This document shows, one piece after another, positions 11,301 to 21,611 of a stretch of DNA of 64,000 bases (the stretch's first letter is position 1; each line of letters begins with the position of its first letter). Origin of the DNA: Molanna angustata (lineage: Eukaryota; Arthropoda; Insecta; Trichoptera; Molannidae); assembly GCA_963576475.1 (NCBI GenBank), contig OY754964.1, positions 756,001 through 820,000 on the forward strand, read 5' to 3'. A program made the translations under genes and the position numbers. The notes beneath the pieces are model-generated. The model saw nothing but the letters and a program-made list of their open reading frames with translations, ran no database searches and was not told where the DNA came from.

Positions 11301-12299
11301 ACGTACCACATAGATCACCTAGGACCCATGGCCACGACCAATAAAAACTACAAGTTCCTGTTTGTTGTGGTCGACGCTTTCACCAAATTCACGTGGATTT
11401 ATCCCACAAAGTCGACCAGTGGTGACGAGGTACTACAAAAACTTAGGATTCAGCAACAGGTGTTCGGAAACCCCAGGCGTATTATCAGCGATCGAGGTGC
11501 AGCCTTCACCTCAGAGGCGTTTCAAACATTCTGCAAAGAGGAAGGCATTGAACATATCAAAGTGACGACAGGGGTTCCAAGAGGAAACGGCCAGGTGGAA
11601 AGAGTTAACCAATCAATTATATCTGTCCTATCAAAGTTGGCCATCAATAACCCATCTGAGTGGTATAAACATACGTCAAGATTACAGAGGTGTTTGAATG
11701 CGGCGTGGCAGAGGAGTATCGGAACCAGCCCTTTCAAACTCTTGACTGGCGTAGAACTGCGAGACAAAGGCGACATAGAAATAAAAAGGCTCTTGGAGGC
11801 GGAGGTTGTTGATCACTTTGTGGAGGAGCGAGATGATCTCCGAATACAAGCCGTCCAAAAAATCGCCAAGATACAAGAAGAAAATAGAAGAACGTATAAC
11901 AGAAGGCGCAAGCCTGGAAGAGTATATCGTTTGGGTGACCTAGTGGCCATCAGAAAGACCCAGTTTGGTGCTGGCCTGAAGGTGCATCCGAAATTCCTTG
12001 GACCTTATAAAATTGCTAAAATATCGGGAAACGACAGATACGAAGTAGAGAGGATGGGCCGAGGAGAAGGTCCAGGAAGAACTACTTGCTCGGTAGATCA
12101 CATGAAGAACTGGAGGGAGAGTGAGACATCATCCGAGTCGGATGAAGATCAGGAGGGCCGAGATGTGGGGATCGGAGTGGACCGGCGTGACAGTGCCGGA
12201 AGTGCTCGAGCCACGGAAGCGGGTAGCGGAAGCGAGAGCGAGTCAGTCGACAAGCTAGACGAGCTGGACCCGGACGCCATAAGACGCATCATTTTGTAG
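8343..12299 (+). CDS. Gag-Pol polyprotein of the gypsy element, single frame
   Basis: The frame opens at ATG 8274, but ATG 8343 (AAAATGC, MPKATSKSVSEDAG) is the likelier start, giving 1318 aa. In order: Gag with two CCHC knuckles (CYNCGGTGHESKNC near 8961; CFSCNDFGHIAARC near 9026); aspartic protease with DTGS (9185-9196); reverse transcriptase with YLDD (10107-10118); RNase H (HTDAS near 10550); integrase with HX3H...CX2C (about 11113-11226) and catalytic D, D, E in HIDHLG (near 11310), ISDRG (near 11490) and NGQVERVNQ (near 11597); then a GPY/F-type module (FLGPYKI near 12000). Gag and Pol share one frame with no shift. The stop at 12297 lies 134 nt inside the 3' LTR. All catalytic residues I can check are present, so the element may be active. 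Confidence 0.95.
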   Translation: MPKATSKSVSEDAGSDNDGVKFSFKDLQDSLEIFTGDDGTPISRWIDDFEEMASLAMWHDVEKLIYGKRLIKGTAQLFLKAEGKISTWTALKTALLGEFSEKTSAASIHKKLAMTKMSKEDTCIQYFLRMKGIGTNGGVDDASLMEYIIDGIQDAEANKVILYGAQTMSEFRKKLEVYGTIRTKMAAKVEDVDGGWRRRNIRSDTRCYNCGGTGHESKNCKFREKGTRCFSCNDFGHIAARCPNANPGGSGEKKTLTASAQSGDATHRTVKVGEKDVRALVDTGSDLNLITVSQALRMKVIDVEDTSVQITGLAGKMVSTIGRFNTTMYVDGCQFRTSFHIVEDNVIPVTAIIGKEILSSVTMVVSQEGVSFSKKECATNPLDPFIGLLEVDEGIDVGIERHKKQIEKMIKDYSKDATTKRNSSVTMKIVLSDDTPVYQPPRRLSPKESAFVSNQIAEWLRDGVIKQSTSDFASPVVLSKKKDGSYRLCIDYRRLNKNIVKERYPLPLIDDQLDRLRNSTIFSTLDLKNGFFHVPIHEDSQRYTAFIVPNGQYEFTKTPFGLCNSPSVFQRYINTIFRDMTLSGTVLIYLDDLIIPGKDEEDGLKKLECVIRRAREYGLQINLKKCHFLMKSVEYLGHEIKHNEVRPSSTKVKAVMGYPCPKTTKDVQSYLGLTGYFRKFIKDYSVIARPLTKLLKKDAKFTFSHSEKEAFEALKITLTTDPVLKIYDPTLWTELHTDASQDGYGAVLLQEDPTDKKLHPVYYMSRRTTAPEKNYPSYELEVLAVVTSLKKFRVYLMGLKFKLVTDCRAFTLTLKKKDLAPRVARWALMLEDFDYVVEHRSGDRMKHVDTLSRYPVSLIVDGLTERIKRTQEEDDTCNLICKVLKDGPYQNYVVENGILYKDEEGYRLVVAPKSMQTEIIRRSHDRGHFGAAKTEELIKREFFIPKAKKKIERIVSNCIECILANRKKGRQEGLLNPIEKGSTPLDTYHIDHLGPMATTNKNYKFLFVVVDAFTKFTWIYPTKSTSGDEVLQKLRIQQQVFGNPRRIISDRGAAFTSEAFQTFCKEEGIEHIKVTTGVPRGNGQVERVNQSIISVLSKLAINNPSEWYKHTSRLQRCLNAAWQRSIGTSPFKLLTGVELRDKGDIEIKRLLEAEVVDHFVEERDDLRIQAVQKIAKIQEENRRTYNRRRKPGRVYRLGDLVAIRKTQFGAGLKVHPKFLGPYKIAKISGNDRYEVERMGRGEGPGRTTCSVDHMKNWRESETSSESDEDQEGRDVGIGVDRRDSAGSARATEAGSGSESESVDKLDELDPDAIRRIIL

Positions 12300-12361
12300 A
12301 TGATTATAGATTTGTTCCCGAGTCGTTTGTTTCATTCATTATTCACCATCCTAATCCCACA
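12164..12361 (+). repeat. 3' LTR of the gypsy element
   Basis: It is identical to the 5' LTR. A short purine-rich stretch (AGGAGGGCCGAGA, 12151-12163) just before it is the probable polypurine tract. Its first 136 nt encode the polyprotein C-terminus. Confidence 0.95.
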
Positions 12362-12381
12362 TGTATGTATGTATGTATGTA
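12362..12381 (+). repeat. ATGT tail of the interrupted RTE-like LINE
   Basis: TGTATGTATGTATGTATGTA continues the tail begun at 7840-7847. It shows that the gypsy element landed inside the tail of family A. Confidence 0.8.
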
Positions 12382-13330
12382 CATCAATTTAGAATCCAAT
12401 GTTACTCCTAAATCCCTTATGCTGTCGACTTTTTTTAATGCAGAACCATTAATTGAATAATCATATGATATTAGCGTTTTCTTGCCGGAAAAAGTTAAAA
12501 GGGCGCACTTGGACACGTTGATGTCAAGTTTATTATCACAACAAAATGTACTTAGCCTATTGATATCATTTTGCAAATCGAAACAGTCGTTTATGTTGTT
12601 AATAGTTCTGTAAATTTTCAAGTCGTCAGCGAACCCTGAAAAATATGAGGATTGGAAGCAAAATTGAATATCATATATATAAATATTGAAAAGAATAGGT
12701 CCTAGATGTGAACCCTGGGGTACACCCGACGGAATATAAGTGAAATTAGATTTACAGCTCCCTAAAACCACCGCCTGTTGCCTGTTTCTTATGTATGAGT
12801 CAAACCATCGGAGAAGGTCACCGTGAATGCCTACACTATAGAGCTTATGAATGAGTATATTGTGGTCGACCCGATCAAACGCCTTTGAAAAATCTATATA
12901 AATAGTATCGACTTGTAAGTGGTTGTTCATTTTTTGTGAGACATATTCCGTGAAGTCAAGTAGATTTGAAAGAACTGAGCGTTTTTTTAAAAATCCATGT
13001 TGGTGATTACTAATGTATGGAGAAATCGTTGGGTAGATTTGATCAAGTACAATTTTTTCAAATATTTTACTAAATACAGATAATATAGATATGGGGCGAT
13101 AATTTTCGATGTCATTTTTTGATTTTGATTTATGAATGGGTGTTATAAGGGCTTCTTTGAATATTGTTGGAAATTTGCCATCCTTCATTGATTTATTAAA
13201 AATAATTGAAATTGGTATACTTAATTGGTCAGCACATTGAAATACAAAGTATGGACTAATCTCGTCACTTCCGGATCCTTTGTTTTTATCAATTTGTTTC
13301 AAGTATTTATTTGCTTCATATTTTTTAGTA
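12382..13330 (-). pseudogene. CR1/jockey-type LINE reverse transcriptase (minus), N-terminal and catalytic part
   Basis: The minus strand is open through RT motifs: KNKGSGSDEISPYF, ALITPIHKSKSKNDIENYRP, IYIDFSKAFDRVDHNIL, the GVPQGSHLGPILFNIYI motif and the catalytic FADDLKIY, ending at DLGVTLDSKL where the inserted DNA begins. The remainder is at 6690-7011. The catalytic part has no stop, so the copy is not very old, but it is 5'-truncated (no endonuclease seen). Confidence 0.88.
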
Positions 13331-13439
13331 AGCTATTCTTAGTATGCCAATTTTTTTACCTAAATGATTGAATTCTAGACACATACAGCTTGATGAGACC
13401 TCTCGTCTACCACGAGGAAACATCAAGCCAAGGTGTGGG

Positions 13440-14200
13440 GAAGAAAAGGAGACAAATGATGGTGACACTATGAAATTGGAGTAGTACAGCGCATTTATTC
13501 AAAAAATCATTATAGTTGGTCCATGGCAATAAAATAATAAAAAAAAAACAAAACAACAGACAACAAATAAAACAGACACACGTGGCATCTACCGAGACGA
13601 ACTGTCAAACACACGCGAACACACGAAAAGACGCCGACCAGAATATACCGCCCCAGGGTACAGCGACATCCTTACTCCACAGGCATGTCACTGTCTTCCA
13701 CGTGGTGACGGTAGATCGGTGGGGCCCAGCCTCTGCGTCAGGCTAGCAGGTCTTCCTCGTGTCCGGCGTGGTTTCTTCTTCTCCTCCTGATCTCCTCCTC
13801 CAGACCGTCACCCATGGCTGGCTCTGTGCCCCACGGCACGCTATGACGGCGCATCTCGACAGAGGTGGCATACCAGTTGGGGCCTCACCGGAGGCGAACC
13901 GACGCTCCAGACGACACGGATTGCCCTTCGTGGTCCAATCTGCGAGCCGCCGCGTTCCCTACGCGCTGGTCCCACACTGCGCTCTGCCTCCAACCTCCTG
14001 TCCTGTTGATGCCCTCATCTTGGTTCTGGGGCACCATCAGCGTCCATGCGCGTGACGGGTCCTGTCACACAGGCCTCCTCGTGCTCTTGAAAATATGGCC
14101 GCCATCGGGACGCGCGTGTCGACCGATGACGGCGTCACACCAAACCGTCCGTCCTCCACCAGTTTTTCGGCATTATTTTTTTCGGGCATAACAAGCTTTC
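13440..14200. other. Unexplained GC-rich block, possible LTR-element end
   Basis: About 760 nt are much richer in GC than either side. On the minus strand a short frame encodes an Arg/Glu-rich end (DGLEEEIRRRRRNHAGHEED), followed about 250 nt later by AATAAA (near 13496) and then CTTTTCTTCCCCACA. Its final CCCACA resembles the end of the gypsy LTR. It may be the 3' end of another LTR element or an unknown repeat. Plus-strand frames here look spurious. Confidence 0.35.
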
Positions 14201-14372
14201 CATGATTATATTATAGGCACCTTCCTTGATCCCTGTGCGAGGGAGTCATTATCTTTTTTTTTCCCAAGAAATCAGCATTTCCAGTCCATAGAATCAAACA
14301 TTACATGAGAAATTTCTTGATAAATCCCTTCTCTGCTGAGAGTAAAACCTTGTACAAAATTTAATAGTTGAA

Positions 14373-15960
14373 ACATACTTACATACCATAGTCATGTTCC
14401 TCACGGGGTAGGCAGAAAGAACCGAACGCCACATTTTTCTATCTTGGCAGACATTCATGGCCTCGTCTCATATATGTTCGTCTGTTATTCACGCTTCTGA
14501 CATTTCCGTTTGTCAGAATATCGTTTGCAGGGTTGTGCCATTCCTTTCTAGAGCGGGCCCGACCTCTCATTCCATTCCTGTCCGCATTGTATATTTTCTT
14601 CATCAGATGTTCCTCATTCATCTCCATGTGGCCAAATCACCTCAATTTGTTCAATTTCATTCTATTAAAGACATCTTACTTCATCTTATATTCTTTCTTA
14701 CCCTGTCATACATCCTTGTATTACAAATTGTTCTTAGAAATCTCATTTCTATTGCATTTATTCTGCTTTCGTGCGACTTCTGCCAATTTCACTATGATAA
14801 CACTATGAATGGAAACATTGGCTTCCTTTGATATATTGTTCTGCTTTCACTCTTTTCAAAGACCATTGTCTTTGATTTATTAGTATTCAAGCTGTTCAAG
14901 CTCAGTCCGTTCTCTATGCATCCTTCATATAGGTACGATACATGATATTGTAACTCTTCCATACTTTCTGCTAATAGAACTTTATTGTCTACATACCACA
15001 TCAAATAATCCAATATTGCTGTACCTACTCAATTTTAGACCCTTGCTTTCGTTCTTAAGGGCTCTTGAGCAAAAATCGATGTTCAGATTGAAGATCCATG
15101 GAAACAGCATGCTCCCCAGTCTAACGCCATAATTTATAGAGAATCACATTGTTACTCTGTTGTTGATACAACATGCTTCGCTATTCTCATATAATGACGC
15201 GATTGTGCATATGCTCTTCACTCCATACACTGATAATATATCCCATAATTTTTCTCTAACAACTTTATCATAGGCCTCATACTCATTGATATAGAATCCT
15301 TGCATGCATCTTACCAACTGAGCCTAACAAACTTATGGCTCTATAGCTTTTGCAGTCAAGCTTCAATCCTTTACCTATTAATGCCATCCATGCTTTTTTC
15401 TTTTCATCCGCAGATATCTTAACTCTCTTATTCCATCATGCGTCGCCTTTCTTTCCACCTCTTTTATCAATTCTATAATTCTTTACTGTCTCTTTCAGGG
15501 TTGTCCATACTTTCTGGATATTTTCTCTACTGTGTATTGCTCTAAGAAGTTCATTTCCAGTCTACTTGCATGCTGATTTCTTACACTCATCTTGCAGCCT
15601 TTCAACTGGTTCCCTTCAGTGCGTTTTAGAATCCCACAGATTAATTCTATATATCACCAAGTAGTGGTCTGTATCCAGCTCCGCGCTCACTGTCGCTTTA
15701 AACGCATACATAATCAATCTTTCATTCCCTTCCATGTATGTATATTGGTGAACTCTTTTGTGGCTGAATACTGAATTCGCCACAAATAAATTCCCTTCTG
15801 TGCACACTTCCAGTAGTCTTTTTCCGTTGTCATTCACTCTGATATCGCCGTTGGGCCCAAGGACAGACTCAAAATCTTGTCTATGGACGACCATCCATCT
15901 ATTTAGATCTCCAGCCAGAATCACTAATTCATTATTGAAACTTACCGCTGCATATGGTCA
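14373..15960 (-). pseudogene. RTE-like LINE (family A), long decayed copy with endonuclease and RT
   Basis: Read on the minus strand from 15924: an AP-endonuclease segment (MILAGDLNRW, LGPNGDIRVNDNGKRLLEVC, NSVFSHKRVHQYTYMEGNER); decayed RT text around 15250-15100; the post-YADD segment at 15013-14792 (MEELQYHVSYLYEGCIENGL); and the GRARSRKEWHNPANDIL C-terminus at 14627-14439. Several frameshifts and internal losses separate these. It ends at 14373 with the family 3' end (CGTGAGGAACATGACTATGG). It shows that family A has an EN-RT layout. Confidence 0.8.
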
Positions 15961-17637
15961 TATTTTAAAAACTTCCACCTAAGATATCAATAGTTTTTAA
16001 TTTATTCAAACTTTTTATTCATAATACTAAATAAGAACATTGTAATTGGCGTTATGAAAATTTGTAATTTTTATACTATTTTTATATAAAACTCAAAGCT
16101 GTAATGTTCATTCAAATAATAAAATAAAAAAAAATAAAATAAATAAAAAAATAAGATATATTGATATTATAAGATTTTAAGTGCAAATTGAGTTGTATAT
16201 TTAAAACAAATATTTATTATACATTGATATTTAGATGACAGAAGGACTAGGAGAACCGACCTCAAGTAAATGGAACAAAGGTGATCAAAGAAGATTTTTC
16301 TTCTTTGTCTCCTGCAATGATACAGTTTTATAGAATTAAAAATATTTGTGGATAAGGTGGAAAAAAAAAACACCATTATGAGTGATGAAATTTATTTAAA
16401 TATCTAAATTTTAAAACAGATTTCAAAGTTTTATTGATAAGTATTAAAAATTAAAAAAAATAATAATAACATGAAGAGGGATAAGTAACAAGAAAGTTAC
16501 TTATATTTAAATAATATCTCCACTTACATGACTAACAACCTTAAGAATATAATATTGTATAAACAATAACAGTGGCAAATAAAACACAATACATACACAA
16601 AATATATTATATAATTTTATCTACTCTCCAGTTCATCAATAGATAGATATATGTGAAGTCACCAACCCTCCAATAGTTGCAATATCCAATAATAAAAACC
16701 AACATTGATCACAATGTATTATCTAGTAGATGCAATTTTCAAAATAAATATTAAAAATAGAATGAAGGCTGTCGCCCAACACGTCCAAAGCGGATAGATT
16801 GTTTGAAAAATTCCAATTGAATCAAAATATAGAAACCTGAATTGTTATAATTATTATAAAATAATGCAGTGGAAATAATCATTAATACAAATCAATATCT
16901 TATCATCACAGTATTATATAATTGTAAATTTGGCTACATCTTGAAAACATATCTGGTAAAAGAAAGTGACTCGAAATGAAAATATTAATTTGGTAATGGC
17001 AAAAAGATATACAACATTTTCTTTTATTCTGATACTTGATCCTGCAACTGTTGGAGGAATCACTCACCGATTTACAAATGTTTTATAATAAATTAAGTAA
17101 ATCAATCATAGAAAGCATTACTTATTGCATTCTAATGAAAAGATCATTTTGAGGCAGTTTAAGTTTTAATATATAATAATGTAACTATATAAAGCTATGT
17201 ATTTAAATATGAATATCGAACAACAATAGAGAGAGACAGATTCTGGAAGGGAGCTGGTATATATAATGATAATAATAAATATTAAAATGACATTATGGTC
17301 AGATTTGTTACTGTATGTACAACTATTTAATTAGCCAAGATTCTTCCTAATGTTTCTAAACTCTGCTATCTTAAATTATTTTAGATCAATATAAAAACTT
17401 ATTTCATATTAATGACATGACCTGTGGAGACCTGCGTACCATTTCCTATGCAGGAGAAAAGAAATTCTTTTGGTTGTAAACAAATTTATTGGAAAAAATT
17501 ACCATTTGACTTGAATCTCGCCGCTTGCTCAGGGTATATATGTATATAGATCTGTATCTACATAATGTATCTCTTTATTTCATAATTCAATAATTATGTC
17601 ATTGATTCTACCCCGGAGCAGTTATGCATAGGTATTG
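15961..17637. other. AT-rich DNA without a recognised gene
   Basis: No coding frame above background and no repeat of clear type is seen. Confidence 0.6.
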
Positions 17638-17649
17638 ATTTACATAGTA

Positions 17650-17965
17650 CATACATACATACCATCACGCCATGTCCCTCACGGGGTAGGCAGAGAGAAC
17701 CGAACGCCACATTTTTCTATCTTGACACACATTCATCGCCTCATCAACATTCATACATCGTCTTATACATGTTCGTCTGTTGTTCATGCTTCTTACATTT
17801 CCATCTTTCAAAATATCGTTTACATGGTCGTGCCATCCTTTTCTTGGGTGCCCGCGACCTCTTATTCCGTTCCTGTCAGCTTTGTATATTTTCTTCGTTA
17901 GGCGTTCTTCGTTCATTCTCCCCAAGTGGCCAAACCATCTCAATGTGTTAACTTTCATTCTGTTA
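17650..17965 (-). mobile_element. RTE-like LINE (family A), short copy with 12-bp target-site duplication
   Basis: The minus strand encodes [38 protein letters not shown] and [14 protein letters not shown], then the 3' end and ATGT tail at 17650. ATTTACATAGTA flanks both sides (17638-17649, 17966-17977). The copy is 5'-truncated and dead. It is inserted next to, probably into, the copia remnant. Confidence 0.88.
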
Positions 17966-17977
17966 ATTTACATAGTA

Positions 17978-18960
17978 AAATGGAAGAAACCTTACATAGG
18001 GACAATAAGTACTTCACGTGAATTCTCAACATTTTGTGTTGTTTATATTTCTTAAAACATAAGACTGCAACTAATGATAAAGTGACTCAATTGATTGAAT
18101 TTGTTAATAAACCAATGTGGACATTCTGTAAAATCTCTTGTATGTGATGGTGGACTAGAATTCAATAGTTATAATGTCAACAATTTGTTTGATTCCAATG
18201 GTATTGAATTAGTTGTTACAAATACATATACGCTACAGCAAAATAGTTGTGCCAAGCAAACTAATAGAATAATTGTTGAGCTCTCCAGGTCTATGCTGCT
18301 TGTGAAATCTTTGCCTAAGATTCTTTGGGCTGAGACTGTAAACGCATTAGTTTTTATCCTTAATATAACGGGAACTAGAACAGTGGAAGGAAAAACACTT
18401 TGAGTTATTACATGACAATAATGATGTATTTGGTACAGAGTAACACACAACATAAAAAAATGGGATGCTTAAGGACAGAGTGGTGTATTCTTTGGCTACT
18501 CCGACACATTCAAAGCAGAGATGTCAAGTTCGAACATGAAGAATCTGGAATAACTGTGGCACTGATTCCAGAAGTAATGAAGAGTTTTCAATTGAAAACA
18601 AAGAAGACGTACACCTGATGTCAAATGTACCCTTTATGATGACAAGAGAAAGTCCATCCATGACACAACGATTGAGAAATAATCCAAAACCACCTATCCA
18701 ACTCATAGAGACAATGCTAACTGAACCACTTGACTATTCTTAAGCTATTACTTCAAATGATAATGTTAATTGGAATTCAAAACACATTATCATTAAGTAA
18801 GAAAAAAATGGAAAGTGGTGAACTAAATATGGAGTATGTTTCCATAACTCCAAATAGCAGATATATTAACAAAACCTCTTAGTAAAGTTTTACTAGAAAA
18901 ATTGATGTCTTTATTGAGTTTATATTCCAATCATTTTTCTTCTTAAGACATTTTTGTATT
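17978..18960 (+). pseudogene. Ty1/copia retrotransposon remnant (integrase and pol end)
   Basis: The frame at 18095-18403 encodes integrase-core text (SLVCDGGLEFNSYNVNNLFD, then NRIIVELSRSMLLVKSLPKI) typical of copia. The catalytic Asp in CDGG is kept, but the usual Glu position reads Lys (CAKQTN). Further pieces follow in shifted frames: KFEHEESGITVALIPEV near 18520 and a pol C-terminus resembling ADILTKPLSKVLLEKLMSLL at 18860-18915. The reverse transcriptase is missing, so this is a deleted, dead copy. A possible 3' LTR start is TGTTGATG at 18980. Confidence 0.8.
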
Positions 18961-19861
<901 letters not shown>

Positions 19862-19979
19862 GATATACACTCGTAACATAATATTAAACAACACTTGGAA
19901 TATATGTCAAGTACACTGTAATAAATATATCACTAATAAATTAATTACATTAAATAGAGGAATAATATTGGGCTGTGTA

Positions 19980-20455
19980 GTACATACATGCATATCAATC
20001 ATCATGCCATGTCATGCATTGTTACAGGTGGTTATATACACTTTTATATCCAGGCAGACATACAACTCTCATTTATTAATATATCAACTGTCTATTATCA
20101 AAGCCATCTTGAAAAACTAAGTATGCAAAAACTACAAAAAGTTTCTCAAGATGGTGCTGCTATTATCCAAGCTACTTACATATTCTTCTTTCAAGATATC
20201 ATTCACATGTTCAGGCATCTGCATTTCTTTAAGCATATTTTATTATAATTTCTTCCTCAATCTCATAATTTTTCAATTCATTCAATCAATCAATGATGTC
20301 TTTATTTATCTTATATTTTTTCTGTGTCTTCAAGTCATGCATCAACTCAACTCAATATATTCTGCATTCACACGTCCAAGTCTCACTTGCATTATGTCAA
20401 AATCAACAATACAATAATTGCATTTTGTGAATGGCAACTTTGGCTTCTTTTCATG
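19980..20455 (-). mobile_element. RTE-like LINE (family A), old degenerate copy
   Basis: Scattered matches follow the family order on the minus strand: ATCATGCCATGTC near the 3' end, TTTCAAGATATCATTCACATG (compare 17810-17832), and CACTTGCATT...GAATGGCAACTTTGGCTTC (compare the complement of 7335-7400). Heavy divergence shows that it is much older than the other copies. Confidence 0.6.
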
Positions 20456-21262
20456 TTGTACATATAAATAAATAAAATGTAATACATCTGTAGGTAATTA
20501 TTAGGGCCAATCTTCTAAACCAATGATCAAAATATTTTTTTACTCTGCAACGTAAGTAATTAATATTTTAACACTATTGACAATGAATATGACATAATTT
20601 TACAGATTTTGGTGACATAATAGAGCTCTCATTGCCAAACATAGCTAAAATGTTAATGGATTATGTTCTGCAGCCAGTTTTAAGGGCACCACATCATAAT
20701 GCCATTTGCAAATTGATTTAAGTCAAGTCTATTATATTATTTGATATTTTTGTTTCAGTTTTAATGTCAACTAAATATTATTATTAAAATTAAAAACATT
20801 ATATTTAATCAAACATGTTCAGAATGCTATGTTTGTCATTTCAATTAGTTATTTCTAAACCACAATTAATCCCGATGTGATCTGAACAACTCTATGGCCT
20901 AAATTATAGAAAAAATCTCAAGACTGTTTTCCAAATGTACCATCTTGAAATCATGTTCAAAAATCGGTAGTACTTTTTCTCATGAATGGCAATAATTTCA
21001 GCGCTGATTTAGAAAAGCTATTAATAGATATTTTGACAATTCGCTGTCTTAGTAATCTTTAAAAAGTGTAGAGAAATTTATGCAACATAATATTATACGT
21101 AATTAAATAGTGAAAATGTCGACCATTTTATTCGGAAGAGGAAAAAGAAATAATTCTTCATTTAGTTGTCATATTATGGAAATATAATATATGTACCTAC
21201 AGTCAATACATCCATGGTCTGCATGATGTGTCGGAATTTTATGAAATCTTACAAAATTTCAT
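20456..21262. other. AT-rich DNA without a recognised gene
   Basis: Nothing is recognised. Confidence 0.55.
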
Positions 21263-21611
21263 TTACAAAAATAGTTTATGAATGATTGTATATAAATTTC
21301 TCCCAGAAGGTTCTGTATAAGATGCTCCATCCATTTTAGTACCGCTAACAATGTAAACATCAAAATAGTAATTAGTGCGAAGTTGTTTCATTTCTATTTG
21401 CGTCTCTTTTTCATATATAGTGCTCTCTCCTTGCCCCTCTTTGAGACCGAGCTCAAGACAGCGGGATAGCTGTCTCAAAGCAATCTCAACTCTTCTATTC
21501 ATTTCGAGTCCGGTCTTGTGATCAAGCTCATTTGGAGGAAAATTGCAGTCACCAGTCTCAAGCTGGAGAACGATTCTATAATTTGGGCCAATATCTTTGA
21601 CAAACAGAAGT
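21263..21611 (-). CDS. Unrecognised coding-like frame, possible terminal exon or pseudogene
   Basis: The minus frame is open from 21611 to TAA at 21265-21263. It reads LLFVKDIGPNYRIVLQLETG, PPNELDHKTGLEMNRRVEIA, LRQLSRCLELGLKEGQGEST and so on to NLYTIIHKLFL. The charge pattern and use of less AT-rich codons look coding. The first ATG gives 79 aa, and the frame upstream of it is open for 36 more codons, so it may be a last exon. I do not recognise the family, and no acceptor could be chosen with confidence. Confidence 0.35.

Larger units (their letters stand above)
7848..12361 (+). mobile_element. Intact Ty3/gypsy LTR retrotransposon
   Basis: The element is 4514 bp, with 198-bp LTRs (7848-8045, 12164-12361) identical by eye, starting TGTGGGG and ending CCCACA. 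It is flanked by TGTA on each side (7844-7847, 12362-12365), a 4-bp duplication that is ambiguous because it lies in an ATGT tail. A tRNA-Pro primer site follows the left LTR and one open gag-pol frame fills the inside. No env frame is present. Identical LTRs and an unbroken frame indicate a very recent insertion. Confidence 0.96.

Noticed and set aside
8920..11876. Several short frames overlapping the gypsy gag-pol on both strands
   Set aside because: They are shadows of the long frame that carries all the domain motifs.
15616..15924. Host endonuclease gene
   Set aside because: The AP-endonuclease text continues into RT and the family A 3' end on the same strand, so it is the LINE endonuclease.
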